A stretch of 64,000 nt of DNA from Plantago ovata (lineage: Eukaryota; Streptophyta; Magnoliopsida; Lamiales; Plantaginaceae), in assembly GCA_028274465.1 (NCBI GenBank), contig CM051455.1, positions 134,450,096 through 134,514,095 on the forward strand, in the 5' to 3' direction. The translations under genes and the position numbers were made by a program. Under the pieces are notes generated by a model. It had not been told where the DNA came from, searched no databases, and saw nothing but the letters and a program-made list of their open reading frames with translations. Below, piece by piece: positions 36,620-50,547 of the stretch. Position 1 is the first letter of the stretch; each line of letters opens with the position of its first letter.

Positions 36620-38400
36620 ATACTCGTATTTTCCCTAATTTTCATTTATTCATCACACGTGTGGTTTGTTTTTTAACTATAGACCTGGGTTTGGGGGTTA
36701 AGTTAACCATGGTTGGGTTGGTGGGGGAGTGTTTGTTTGGATGGTCAAAGAGAATTCCGGTGGGGTCAACAGATTTTGGGGGTGGGGGCATGTGCCATAA
36801 TGTGTTCGCAAACACTCTACCCGTTTGATTTCGTAATTTTTTAACTCTTGTTTCTATACGTTGAGATATGAAAATATTTCAATTTTTGTACTACAAGGAA
36901 GATACGGATAAGCAAATTAGCCCCTTGTTCATATCGAATTGAAAATCATCTCAAAATTTCAGTAGTTTCTGCTAATTGGTTCGAAGGGGTGGATTAATTA
37001 TGAAAATCATATCCGAATTTCAGTAATTTATGGGCGGATTTCTTTCCCTAGTTTTATTAAGCCTGAGAACAAATTCAAGGCAAATTACTCAAAAGAGTGA
37101 CAAGTTAGCATGTGAACTACAACAAAATCCCCTAACTTTGAGTGAGAATTAGTAAAGTTTTTTGATCGAATTATAATTGATTGATTTATTTTCGTTAAAA
37201 AATACTTCTATGAAATTATTATTATGATATAAAATGACGGATGAGTTCGTAATAAACACACTAATTCACTTATGGGTCCATATGAAATTTTAATCTATGT
37301 GATTTTTGTGGTCCCAACAAGTATTCCTCTTTACATTTTGACCCATGATGAAGTGGGAATAGAAGGGAGTTGAAATCCAACCAGTGATTACGTAACATCA
37401 GTGGTGAAATGAAGGAAAGGTTGCTCCACTCCACTTATGGTGTTTTTTTTACTGTTTGAAGTTGATTGTGCTGCTCTTGGATTGGCTTTGGACTTTGGTG
37501 GTCCTTTTTGGTATTCTGATGTGTGTGTGTACATTAGTTTGTTTGCTTTGTGGTTTGTCTTTATTTTAGCATTGGTGAACAAGGTTGATGATAGACAGAA
37601 TGTTTTCTACTGGACTATTATTGGACATGTCTCTCTGAGTATTTTGTACTGTTGTCACTGGGTAATTTCCAGAGGAGGCCCTTCCAAAATCCCATTATTG
37701 ATGCAGCCTGTTTGGAAAGGGAGATTGTCCTCCATTGCTAAGAGAGGATGTAGACCTATCTCACACCAACTTAGTCTTTTTGCATGTTCGAATGTTATAA
37801 AAGCAAATGGTGTAATAAGATGAGGTTTATTAGTGATGTCGGAGATAGTACATGTAAATCTAACAAACGACAATGCATGTCCTTGGTTTTTCGATACCCT
37901 ACAATTGGAATAGTCACACCAACGTAGTCTTTTAGCACGTTCCAAGGTTCCTAAAACGAATGCAAAATAAATTGATATTGTCACTAATGGGGCGGATTGA
38001 GAAGTACATTCATCACTAATTATGTGATTATAGCTAGGCATATATATGACTGATCACCAGAAGACCATCATATGTCCTTATCCTAAGGTCCCAAGAATTT
38101 TTGGTTTTACAGTTGGAAAAGGCAATAATAGGCCTACCTCATCTCCCTTACTGGCCAGAGTGTAAAAAGGAAGTGAAGCATGCCAGTGTAGAATCAAAAG
38201 AAGACTATTCACCAGAACAATTAATTCCTTTTATTGCTGATACTTGTGAAATTTATCATTCTTTCTCTAAGTACAATGTTTCATTTACACATTCACTAGT
38301 CGTTTGAAATTTGAACATTTGAATCAGCACGGCTACTCATTTTATGTTCTTCGGGAGATATATGGTCCATATACACCTATACCATTGTAATTCTCTCTTT
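36620..38400. other. Upstream of the PUB gene; no supported gene, one internal duplication
   Basis: A segment of about 80 bp beginning TCACACCAAC(T/G)TAGTCTTTT occurs at about 37760 and again at 37914 in diverged form. An open frame at 37437-37823 has no recognisable domain and unusual composition, so it is not called. Confidence 0.4.
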
Positions 38401-38419
38401 TATTTTTTCCCAAATTTCT

Positions 38420-38578
38420 AGTGCATCTGCTTTGGCGATTAATCTGACCGAGCATTGTCGGTCCCTTTATTAGGGGACGACTCTCCCAGCAGTGGTTTTT
38501 TACATTCACAAGACTCGAATCCGAAACATTATTTAAGTGAAGTCAAATTTCTTACCACGTGAGCTAAACTCTTGGTAT
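38420..38578 (-). mobile_element. Probable tRNA-derived SINE
   Basis: On the minus strand it begins ACCAAGAGTTTAGCTCACGT. The A-box-like TTTAGCTCACGTGGTAAG and B-box-like GGATTCGAGTC are about 40-50 bp apart, followed by a GGGAGAGTCGTCCCC segment. The layout resembles plant Au-type SINEs. The target duplication and exact 3' end are not resolved. Confidence 0.55.
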
Positions 38579-39677
38579 ATATGGTAATTCTAATGTACAA
38601 TGTACTGTGAGATCCGATGGTTAAGGTGCTATAAGGTCTTGAGAAAAATGATTAATTGTGAGATACTAGTGTCTTAAATATATGTACAAACTTTATTATC
38701 CAATACTAGGTCAGGTCATTAAGGTACATGACTACATGAGATGAGAAAAGTGGGCATTTATTGGGAGTAATTAAAAGCAAGCAAAATTTAGGAAAGAACA
38801 AAGAGTAGAAAACTGGTGATGAGATTCAAAAGATAGGGAAAGGTCTTGGGGAGTAAATGGAATTAGAGGTGGTCAATCTTGGTTGGGTGTTCATTGATTA
38901 CAATGCTGCAGCTTCTGTTAAGTTGGAACATTTATGTATGGCTGCTGGTTCTAGGTGATTCAGTCGAGAGATGGAGGAAAAGTTAATTAGCAGCAGCAGA
39001 CTATTCAAATTTCAAAGTTTATAATCTTGTGATTTGTGAAGTAGTAGTACGAACCAACCCAATGTGGTAAAAGTGGTACACTTGCCATTGGCCTGGCTAC
39101 CTTGACCAGTAATTTATCGCGCGCTCCCGTGAGTCCTGACTTGTTAGTTGGATGAATTTACTGCTGGAGGAATATTTTGACTATTCAGTGATTACACTTG
39201 GAAGTAGTAAAAATGACCCAGCTCTGAAATTCAAGTTGTATCGGTTTAAAATTCGAAAGTGGACCTGAAATATGATACTCCGTAGTCAAATCAAATATGA
39301 ATATGATTCGAAACCGACTCAAATTAATTAAAAACTATTGAGTACTTATAATAAAAAAATTCAAACTCAAATACGAAACCGACTCAAATTAAAAAATTAT
39401 AATAAATAAAAAAGCTATAACAACTTATATTTGTGGAAGAGATAAAAATAGTAGCATTCTAAATTAGAAAACATAGGGAGTATATAATTAGCTCTGTTCC
39501 TCAACCGTGCATATCCAGTCAAGTCCGACTTATTTATAACACGAATCGATAACCTTATTTATCGATCTTGAGTTCAAGTTTTAACGAGTCAAATAGACTC
39601 ACTTCACTTGCTTAACATAACTTACTATAGATTTTATTTTATGTGACTTAGGTTATAATAATAGTAGTATTAGGATC
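38579..39677. other. Intergenic, nothing recognised
   Basis: No gene or bounded element identified. A short direct repeat of CGAAACCGACTCAAATTAA occurs near 39310 and 39380. Confidence 0.4.
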
Positions 39678-39851
39678 TATTCTTTTCGTCTGAAAATTAT
39701 TATTTTAAGTTCAGTTCAATTCAAATCAGTTCAGATACATTAAGTTCAGTTCAGTTCAGATTTGTCTAATAGTATTTTGTACTACAAATAATTTCAGTTC
39801 AAATCCATTCAATTCAATTCAGATCTGTTCTGTTCAGAAGAAGATAACATA
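39678..39851. mobile_element. MITE of the TTCAGTTCA family, copy 2
   Basis: Left end TATTCTTTTCGTCTGAA; right end reversed TATGTTATCTTCTTCTGAA. Interior TTCAGTTCA words and a TATTTTGTACTACAAATAA segment match the copy at 8174-8349 (TATTTTATATTACAAATAA). Confidence 0.6.
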
Positions 39852-39891
39852 GCCTTACTATAAAAATACGAACTAGAAATATATGTATGTA

Positions 39892-40127
39892 CTTCCTCCA
39901 TTTTATTAATAACATTCTCTTCGGTCAACACACTTTATGTTTGACCACACATTACCCTTAAATCGTACAATGCAATTCTTTTTCAAACTTATATAAATAA
40001 AGTTCATAAGTTGTAGTGTTTTTAATATTTTTTAAATTTTTTTTTATTAATATATTTTAGATGTAATGTACGAGTCAAACATGACTGTTGTTGATCAAAG
40101 AGAAAGTTTGTAATGAAATTGAGGAAG
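39892..40127. mobile_element. Stowaway MITE
   Basis: Left end CTTCCTCCATTTTATTAATA; right end reversed CTTCCTCAATTTCATTACAA. Inverted similarity continues to about 40 bp (TTCTCTTCGGTCAACA / TTCTCTTTGATCAACA). TA flanks at 39890-39891 and 40128-40129. Confidence 0.8.
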
Positions 40128-41030
40128 TATTAAATTAAGGGCTTATTTATAGGAAGAGTAACATTTGTGAGAAGCAGTTCTATAGTAAATGATATTGCGA
40201 GAAGTAGTTTTATTTGGGCTGACGCATTTACAAATTTACTCATGACATGAGAGATTTGTGTAGTCCATTTCATGAGTTATAAATAATTGTGGCAGTCTAA
40301 AAGGTCGGTATCGATGGATTAGATGTTTATCAAAATGTAACAATATTTTTTTTTACGGATTGAGTATAAAATGAATCTTTAGTTTGATAAAATCCAAGAA
40401 TGCTTACAATTAATCGAACTTTATCCAATATTGCACAGCTAATAAGATTATGGGTGAATGAAATGAGAGAAGGTGGGGTCATGGGGTGGTGACTTGCTGT
40501 GGGACATGGTTGGTCAATGGTCAAACGTGAATAAGTGGAATTAATGTGCCAATTGGGGACAGCTTGTCTATCTCTTGTTGATTATTCCCAAATCCGATTT
40601 TTCCAGCCCAACCATTTCTACTCCAATATCTTGGTGGTGGTGGTGGATAAAATTCACACCATCACACTCACTATTTTTCATAAGGGTGCTTACATAAAGG
40701 TATATCCCTTTTTACTCCACCTCTTTCTATTTTAGGTTCACCGTAAATCTTGTTAAAATATTCTCCAAAAATGGTACCCGTATACACGAGGAAGTAAGGG
40801 ATAGAGTTAAAATTTACACCCATTTACATATTTGAATAATATATGTTACACTACTCAAATCTTATCGACTTACATATTATTTTACTTTGTATGTCTCAAT
40901 TAGGTAATCAAAATGCATAAAATATTAGAATGTGTACACCACTAAGGACTAATAGATGTCAGTATGTTGAGATCTATTGTGAACTGGATATATCTAATCC
41001 GTTTGACGAATTACCTCTAACGATTGTTGG

Positions 41031-41610
<580 letters not shown>

Positions 41611-42099
41611 GTTGTTGGCGGGTAGTAACAAATATTTATAGGGCGACGAAAAATCCCGCAAAACTAGGGGTCTTGCAAGACAGAGGGAGAGAGACTTCAA
41701 CATAAAACATAAATTAATTCATCAACTTGTGGGCTTTTACAATGACTTTGATGGAGCTTATATATTGGATCATACTTGACTAGACTAGAACTCTAATGAC
41801 TTAACTTGACCAATAGGAAAGATAATGACACAACTGGACAAAGAGGAAAGTGACATGTGACATGTAATACCTAAACTAAAGGGATTTGGTTTAATCAAAT
41901 AGATATTTAAAATCTTATCCAACTTTAACCTTATCCGTACAAAATACGAAATCAAACTGAATATCAAATATTAGAGAATACTAAAATATTCTCTAGATCT
42001 CGAGTTAACTAACGAACTGGGCCTTAGACCACGGACTGAGCGGATGAAATCCCAGCACAGTATATAGGTTTCTGGAAAGAATTGAACTGAAATTTAGAT

Positions 42100-42450
42100 C
42101 TATTATGTTGGTACTCTGGTGATATGAGCGGTGACTCTTTAGAAGATGGTAGGTGGACCTACATGAAACACTTCGGGTAGAAAGATATTTATGACACGTT
42201 GAGTCAAAACATAGTTTATGTGTTGGTACTATGTGAGGACATTAGTGGTGGCTTCTTGTAAGACGGGAAGTAAACCTACGAGAGAGGTTTACAACACGGC
42301 ACGTCAAAACATAATTTAGGTGCTACTACCTTGGAAGTCGGAACCTCTTGATAAGGACGCCAAACTTGTGATAGTTTGTGTATATATTCAAGGCAAAACA
42401 CTATGGTATATAACACGTCAAACTTATAGCACTTCTATTATTCGAGGTCG
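42100..42450 (+). repeat. Diverged tandem repeat, about three units of 100-115 bp
   Basis: Units begin ATGTTGGTACT(C/A) / TGTGTTGGTACTATG, contain GTGG(A/C)TT-type and ACCTAC(A/G) segments, and end CACG(T/-)..GTCAAAACATA. The third unit is weakly preserved. Confidence 0.5.
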
Positions 42451-45400
42451 AACATAACTATAGAGCATGTACCTTACGTGCAAACATACAATCTAGAGTA
42501 TTGGACGGGGATGAGTAAATTGGTCATTCATGAAATTAACGACATGTTCAAGTGATGTCGTAAATTTAAATTATCACCCATCTAAAAAGACGAGACGGAG
42601 TGGTCACCTTATTAATAATAACGAAATATCTTGGGGGATTGTGTAATTTAACCATTGGAAGTGTTTGTTTATCAAGTGAGAATTTGTTTTGAGAATGAAT
42701 GGGACCCTCGGATACAACCAAGTTTGGGGAGAACAGATGTTGATTGAGCTGCAGGTCCACAGCAACATTAGGACCACTTGATGTCATTTGCATCGCTCTA
42801 TTGGAGCAGAGCAGAGAGAATCTATTTTATCCATCACATATTAGTCCTTTCTTCTTTACACTATTCTTTACACTATAATCCTAAGTGCTATCATACTCAT
42901 TATGCTCTTCAATAATCTTAAATTACTTTGCTTATGTAATAATATTCCTCTTCTTTAGACTTTAGTTGTTTACTTATCTTCCTCCCATGGCTCATCTTCT
43001 TATTGTGTAGGGTTTTAGCATCTGATTTTTTATACAGTGATGATAGAAACAACTAAAGTACTTTACCATGCAAGCATATGATACCTCATAAAGTTTTCCT
43101 TGGACTAGTTTCTCATCTTCCTTATTATCATGCCAGTAATTCGGTTCACATACATTATCAATTTGTATGAATTACTTACAGAGCTTTCCTTATACATACT
43201 CTTAAATTTAAATGAGACTTTGCCTCCTCCACCCCCGGCCCCCACACCATGTTGAAGAATGGACTTCTCCTTGGATGCGAGTTACCACAGTAGTAGATCA
43301 ATCTAAAAGACTTGTAAAGACGTTTCTCGGCATAATATAAGAAACTATCATTAATAAAATTGTACAACGACGTACTACACATTTGAAAAATAAGGTTTTG
43401 TATTTTTTATCAAGACTGGACTGAATTGATTTGAACCAAATTTGATGAACAAGAACTGAATTTATTTGTATTATAATATTAGTTTAAACAATATTCAAAT
43501 TGAACTGGTCTCATCTTTATCTAAGGCAAATTGAAATTTTTTCAACAAAAAAGAGTATAGCCAATGTTTTTGTTCTTTTCGCTTGAACTGAACTAAATTA
43601 ACTGGATATGACTCTAGTAATAAAACAATTAACTAACTAAATTTAAACAGAATTGGATTTAATAAATTTGAAGTGAAGTAAATAGATTTAAATTGAATTG
43701 AATATAATATCATTTTACATGAAAATAACATAGATTATGAAACATTAAATGAAATATAGTTGGAGTACTAATATTGGCGGCTTTATAGATGATTTAATGT
43801 TGGTTAATTAATTATTTATGTGAGACGTGCATCCTGAGGCAAAAGATGATTAAATGCTGATTAATTATGTGTGACATGAGATGCATCCTGAGCCAGAAGT
43901 TTATCTCCTAGTAGTTAGTGCAGATGCAAATATTAATTGAAGTTGGTCAAAGAATTTCTTCAAGTTATGTGCATGTTGTAGTATAATGAAAGAATCAAGA
44001 GCCAATGAGCATATATTATATATAATCAAAACATGCTTTGGGAAAATATACTTAGATGAGATAAACTGATAGACTAGATTGGATTAACTAAAATGTTTAT
44101 AATATTGCTACTAGTAGCGTATTCAAAATTGTTACACGAATAATTATAAGGAGTGCCTTATTATAAGTAGTACTATAAATTAAAGATGAGGTGAATGTAT
44201 ATAGCAAGGTTCCAAGAGAGAAGACCCTGTGGGTTGTCTGTGGTCAACCGGGCAAGCAATTGCATTGAGTTTGTTAAGAAAACCAATTAAGATTAATTAA
44301 ACCATAATCTGGTTACCAATGCACGTGAGGTACAACTCGTTTGCACGTGTTTAACAGCTCAATGCCTCAGACAGCCAGGTTGTTCACTTCATTCTCTAAT
44401 CCTCCACTGCATGCGCTGTAAGAACTTGAGGAGAGCTTCCGCACAAGTCTTTCCTCGCCTCTATTAATGCGAGCTTTAGTAAACAAAAATACGCTAGCCG
44501 CTTATATAATTGTTGTTAATTTACGCAAACGCTGTTTTTTTTATAGTTCCTTTATTTAATTTGTACCCGTTAGATCATGAATTAGTTTGTCGAAGAGTGT
44601 GAGATGCGCGCATATTGTCTATAATACTCCATTTGAATTCAAATTATCTTAATATTTTTTTAATCGTCTAAAGATTTTCATTAAAAAAAAAAAAGCATGA
44701 AAAAAATTCAAGAATTACAACAATAAAAACGAAAGCGAAAAGATACAAAAGAAGTCTAGAGGAGGCCGGTGCCATCCACCTAACTACACCGAGAGGGAAC
44801 ACCAATCTTCAAGGCCAAAGGTCTAACACAACACTCACAAATCGAGACCTCAAAGATCGCCAAGGAAGCACTGTAAGCGAGGATCAAAACATAGAACAAG
44901 TAATTTAAAATAATTTTTCCATATTCCATCCAAACAACGATTTCCTATATCAAAACATATCTTAAAATTATGTAACATATTCTATCTATCTATCAATTAA
45001 TTTTTGTATCACCGGGTCTAATTAGTCGGTAAACATTTTTTATGAACTTCATATTCTGAACATTAAGGCTCCGTTCAAATGAACAAACACAGCAAGTGGC
45101 CTATGCAGTATGAAAAGAATAAAATTGTACTTTTAAAAAGTATTTTATATGTGACGGAATGTTTTTCTCATCTTTAAAAGTAAGTGAATTTTTATTCACC
45201 TATCAAAACTGAAACACGTTCATCAAATTGTACTCAACACAGAATATTTAATTACATGTCGGATATATCCACGTCTCTTCCTGGTGACATTTTATAAGTG
45301 AAAGTACCTTTGTTCTACAAAACACCGAATTTCAGACCGTACCTTGTATTTGCAGGTCTTGTCTCAACATAAATAGAATAACACAAATTCTCAACATTTT

Positions 45401-46200
45401 TCTTTACTTGCCTTATACCGTTATACGAGTATATTGCAATTTGCAATTTTGCATGATGCTTAATTAATTGGCATATTGTGTTATGTATTTTAACCGAGCA
45501 GAGGATCAAACCTTGATTTTCCATAGAATCTTGTCGGTCAAATTGATATCAATCACCAAAAGTTGAAGTATAGTAGTCTGAACGAGGTTATATCCTACGA
45601 ATGTTCACTAGTGGCCGCATGGATATTTTATTACGAAACCATACTCAATCCGTACCACATAACTATACCCGATTTCATTATCTCAAAAAAAATCCCATTG
45701 CTATTTGCAGATAACGGGAGAGAAAACGATGCTAAATCTAAGCGTACAATGGTCTTAATTAACCCCAATCAAGAGGTCATTCTCTTAACCTTTTCAAGCT
45801 CAAACTTACACATAGACTATTGGAAAATGTCTGGAAAAATAAAGTACTGAAGATGAGAATGTTATTAGATTATCGTATAGAGGCCAAAATGAAAGGCATG
45901 AATGTTTGTGAGGTCTAAAGAAAAGCAGCAAAAGCTCTGGATCAACCATTCAGAACATAACAAATGTTTCCGCCTCAGCTTAAAGAAAGATTAGAGGCTC
46001 TTCTCCATTAGAGTAGACGACCCAGACCAACTTAATTGACAAGGAAAGCAGAAGAAAGCGTAGCAGAATTTGTGGAGCATAACTGTAACTGTTTCAAGGG
46101 ACTTGACATAGGTGTTAACGTATAGGTTCACTCAACCCTTGATTTTTGGAAACAGAGCACTTAACAGCTTTTATTTAGTTTTACATATTCTAATACAATA
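42451..46200. other. Long AT-rich stretch without a supportable gene
   Basis: Diffuse TTGAACTGAA-type words (43400-43700) recall the MITE family at 8174. 44670-44900 looks like an old retroelement fragment, but no ends or frames are clear. An open frame at 45563-45850 has no recognisable domain. I see no RNA gene here. Confidence 0.4.
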
Positions 46201-46946
46201 ACTATTTCACAGCTGTAGTTGTTGTCTTGTGCAGGAAGTTGATTTATACATGAGAATTATCGAATTACAAGAAGGCTTAAAGAAGGAAAAAGACTTGTTC
46301 AAGGACTCTAAAAGGAATTTAAGTCATAGAAGGAAAAGTAGTCTTTGAAGAGAAAGTCGATTCCTTCTAGAAGATTATTACCAATTCATGTCCAAATTCA
46401 TCAACACGTGTTTCCTGATAGAAGTCGATCAAGGCTTTCCACCTCTATATAAGCAAGGCATCGACAGACAGAAGAACATGACACGGAGAGCAAAGCATTC
46501 GAGTTTCACAGAGTTATAGGTTTTATTGTTTAGTTCGTTGTGTATTTTACACTAGTTTATATTCTAAACTTTTCTAACAACGTATTGAAGGTAGAATAGA
46601 TAGAGGAGTATTCTATATCATCTTATAGGTGACTAGTGTTGTTTTACTAAGATAGAGATTGAGAGTATACATCGTTGTATGAACAAGTTCTTTCTTAGTT
46701 GATTTTCTACCTTAACTGGGCATCAAGCAAGGTTACAAAGCTGTTTGAAAAGTTTCAAACACATGTTCTTATTTATATTCCGCTGTGCTTTAACTTCTAT
46801 ATATTATATGTGTTTGTTAATCTGCAGGTTGTTGTCGATACCTGTAGAGGTTGACGTAGGTGTTTACTGAACCCCGTAGTCAATCTTGGTTACTGGCTGA
46901 GGTAATTTGTATCTAAAGCAAGTTATATCGATCCTACATTCTTTCA
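46200..46946 (+). mobile_element. Probable 5' LTR of a truncated Copia element
   Basis: A TATA-like CTCTATATAAG at about 46442, and an end TTTCA at 46946 two bases before a primer-binding-site-like TGGCATCTAGAGC (46949-46961; the usual Copia site for initiator tRNA-Met is TGGTATCAGAGC). A gag frame starts 52 bp further on. The left boundary is not defined and no 3' LTR was found. Confidence 0.6.
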
Positions 46947-47485
46947 ACTGGCATCTAGAGCTTGTTACTTTTTTCTAAGTAATTGTTTTAGGTACATAAG
47001 ATGGATTCAGCCAATCCAAACCTTGGAAGGTTACCCGGGTTACCCGTACTTGACGGAGCTAACTATGGTTACTGGCAATTAAGGTTGTGTACATATCTTA
47101 AGTCTTTGGATGCAGGTGTTTGGAGAGCTTGTTAGGTAGCTTTTGTGCCTCCCATGAAGGAAAAAGATAAGAACAATGACGTGCTGCCAAAGGAGCTCAA
47201 AGACTACACTGAGGAGGAGAAAACAAATGCTACTAACAATAAAAAGGCTCTTAATGTTATTTTTTCTTGGATTGATATGCATATGTTTAAACTGGTGCAG
47301 AATTGTGCCAATGCTCAATCAACTTGGGAAACTCTTCAAAGCCACTGTGAAGGTGACACCAGGGGCGGCTCTAGATTTTAAGGGCCCTGTTCGATCTCGT
47401 ATGATAGGCCCAAAAAACAATGTTATAACAAAAAAAAAGAAAAAAAGAATGAAATGAAAAAAGGGGACAAAAATTGTTAACATCA

Positions 47486-47550
47486 GGAATTGAACCAGAG
47501 ACATTTCAAATAGAATTACACTTAGACTAGCTTTTCGACCAACTAAGCCA
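47486..47550 (-). pseudogene. tRNA-like module with A and B boxes inside hAT MITE
   Basis: On the minus strand the A box TGGCTTAGTTGG (47539-47550) fits TRGCNNAGYNGG exactly. The B box GGTTCAATTCC (47486-47496) differs from GGTTCGANTCC at one position. A T-stem TCTGG/CCTGA is still mostly paired. The anticodon arm is not recognisable, so this is a decayed tRNA-derived segment. Confidence 0.6.
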
Positions 47551-47578
47551 ATGCAATTTTTAATTCTTTTTCATAAAA

Positions 47579-47811
<233 letters not shown>

Positions 47812-48399
47812 AGTATAAATAAAATTTGAGGCCCTTAATTTCTGGAGGCCCTGTGCAGTCGGGCTGACCGCACGGGCCTTCAGCCGGCCCTGGGTGACAC
47901 GATTGTGAAGGGAACCAGAATCAGGCTTTTGCATAGCAGGTTTGAACTTCTTCATATGGAGGAAGATGAGGATATAGGTACTTACTTCACCAAAATTTTG
48001 GATATTGCTAATGAATCTCATAACCTTGGTGAACCCATGGCAAGCAAAATCCTGGTAAACAAAGCCCTTAGATCCTTACCTCCTAGGTTTGATATCAAGG
48101 TATCTGCTATTGAAGAAAATCGTAATTTAGCAACGATGAGCTTAGACACTCTAATGAACATCTTGAAAAATTATGAACTTCATCTCCAATCTCAAGAAGA
48201 AACTTATGGTAGACAATCCAATGTTTTTAAAGTTTCTGACATTGCCAGTGATAAGGAGATAGATATTAATGATTTTGATCCAGAACATTCCAAAGCCTAC
48301 ATCATCCAAAAGTTTCATGCCTTGATTAAGAAACTGTTCAAATAGAACAATGCCAAACACAAATACAAGTCTGACAGCTCCACATCCAAATGGTAAACA

Positions 48400-48873
48400 T
48401 CAATAAGAACATTTTACTTTTAAATGGTAAAAATTCTATTAAATGAACAAGAACATAAGCGATGTTCGATGGAACTTACAAGTCGTACAAACAATCACAA
48501 CCCAAAGTGACAAGCAAAAGAGAAAGATAAAAAAACACAACAGTGAAGGAGGGCTCTCTGGCCGTGCCAGAGGGGCTCAGCAAGAACTAGATACAGTAAT
48601 AGTAATGATTAATGATAAGTGAGACGCCTAACCACCCAGAATAAATAAATAAATAAATAAATAAAACGACACACCATAACATCTATGAAGTAAAGATGGC
48701 CAAAGAAGCAAGCTCAAGGAAGTTTGGAAGATCACATTTTAGCAACAATTTACATTTTGTTCGGAATGTTTGCCGTATGTGACGACTTTGAATTTTGTCG
48801 GATTCTGTTGGTTTGTAATTTGCTAAAGACTTGTTTTTATTAATCTAAGTTCCTATTTTCAAAAAAAAAAAAA
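48400..48873. mobile_element. LINE 3'-end fragments
   Basis: The right part (about 48730-48873, plus strand) ends TTGTTTTTATTAATC, then TAAGTTCCTATTTTC and a 13-A run, a LINE-like tail. The left part (48410-48610) looks like a second fragment in the opposite orientation, but its ends are unclear. No coding sequence. Confidence 0.45.
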
Positions 48874-49261
48874 TGCAAATTCCGGCCTGGTCATATATAC
48901 TCTTACATTTTTGATCAACAAAAAATAAGTGACAAGTAATTTAAAATATGACCATAATAAAATGTTAGTAACAACATTTAGTATTTCTTTCTGGTTCAGT
49001 AATATTATTGTAATAATGTTCTCCCGAATTTGGAGCATATATACCTACCATACGCAACAATAATTTGCTTTTTGATTTGTGATAGATCGATCTTGTTACC
49101 GTTGCTTTATTCCAAATGGTCATTGTTAAATATCTATCGTAATTCGTAATTCACAAATGTTCTTGCGCATTTAAAAGTTACTATACACCCGGGCCTTTTT
49201 ATATTATATTTGCTATATAATTTCATTCATGATTGTTCATATGAAGTGTATATTAAATTTA

Positions 49262-50518
49262 GGGCAAATTACATTTGGTACCCCTGCTATTTTTCGCTAT
49301 TACAAATTAGTCCATCTATATTTTTTATTACGTAATCCTCCCCTGCTATATAAACGTAATTAAAGATTAACCAACGACTTTGACTTTCGGCGCTCTAACC
49401 CTTGGAAATGACATTTTCGCCCTTGCCGGAATTTCTAATTCTGAATTAATCCAAACAATATGAAGTTTCATTTATTACACATTTACCCAAATGTTTTAAT
49501 ATTTATAATATTGACACAAAATATTTAGAAATTAACACACATAATTTAACTATAATTCAAAATAGTCCACAAAACTATTTGTAAACAAGCCCTTAGAAAA
49601 AGTGAAATCAAATTTAGTCCCAAATTATTATGAATTAAAAAAAATGAGAAAACAATAAAACAAAATGAAAAAAAACTAAAAATAAATAAATAAATTAATA
49701 AAAAAATACAGTTGCTCCGATTTGCTGAGATTGGAGCAGAGCAATCGGAAAATCGGAGTAGCTTTGCTCTCTCCGATTCTCCGATCAAAATCGGAGCAAA
49801 GCTCTGCTCCGATCTGCAGATCGGAGCAGACAACTGCTCCGTTCAAGATCGGAGCAGCAAGCTCTGCTCCGATCTGCAGATCGAAGCAGACAGCTGCTCC
49901 GTTCAAGATCGGAGCAGCAAGCTCTGCTCCGATCAGAGCGGAGAAGAGCTCTGCTCCGATCTGCAAATCGGAGCAGACAGCTGCTCCGTTCAAGATCGGA
50001 GCAGCAAGCTCTGCTCCGATCTGCAAATCGGAGCAGACAACTGCTCCGTTCAAGATCGGAGCAGCAAGCTCTGCTCCGATCAGAGCGGAGCAGAGCTCTG
50101 CTCCGATCTGCAAATCAGAGCAGACATCTGCTCCGATCTGCAGCAGATCGGAGCCGAGCTCTGCTTCGCTCCGATTTGCAGATCGGAGAAGCTCAGATCG
50201 GAGCAGAGCTTCTCCGATCTACAAATCGGGTCAGAGCTCTGCTCTCTTTTTTGAAATTGAAAAGAGAAAGAGGAAAAGAGGAAAATAGAAAAAATAAAAA
50301 AGATTTTGATGGTAAAAAGGAAAAAGAAAAATAGAAAAAAGAAAGTGAAAAAGACTGTAATTTAGACATAAGGGCGTGTTTGGTTGTTAAGTTTTGAGGA
50401 GAGAGAGGGCGCCGGAGTCAATGCCGGACGGTGACTTGGGTTTATTTGTAATTTTCCATGATAGTTGGGTTAGGATGCAAAGTCGCTGTTTAGTGGGGGT
50501 ACCAAACATAATTATGTC
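49262..50518. mobile_element. Mutator-like non-autonomous element B with palindrome array
   Basis: Perfect 9-bp TSD TTAAATTTA (49253-49261 and 50519-50527). Left end GGGCAAATTACATTTGGTAC; right end reversed GACATAATTATGTTTGGTAC. The arms are homologous to those of the element at 30668, and the lengths are nearly equal (1257 and 1230 bp). The centre (49712-50240) is a palindrome array of different sequence. Non-coding. Confidence 0.88.
49712..50240. repeat. Array of GCTCCGATCTGCAGATCGGAGC-type palindromes
   Basis: Repeated blocks of GCTCCGATCTGC(A)GATCGGAGCAGA alternate with CTGCTCCGTTCAAGATCGGAGC and AGCTCTGCTCCGATCAGAGC. Long open frames exist on both strands only because the array is symmetrical and its period often keeps phase. 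Confidence 0.95.
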
Positions 50519-50547
50519 TTAAATTTAAGAACTACAAGTACTACTAC

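Noticed and set aside
35184..36620. Antisense ORFs over the PUB gene (35184-35711, 36189-36620)
   Set aside because: Shadows of a GC-rich coding exon; Arg/Gln- or Gly/Val-rich, no domains.
37437..37823. 128-aa ORF rich in Phe/Val/Leu
   Set aside because: No recognised domain, overlaps a diverged direct repeat, and no promoter or splice support.
44210..44470. Possible miRNA hairpin (GGTTGTCTGTGGTCAACC region)
   Set aside because: The candidate arms do not pair over 20 nt and no known plant miRNA sequence is present.
49676..50288. Long repetitive ORFs on both strands (145-188 aa)
   Set aside because: They are produced by the symmetry and period of the palindrome array; composition is purely repeat-derived.
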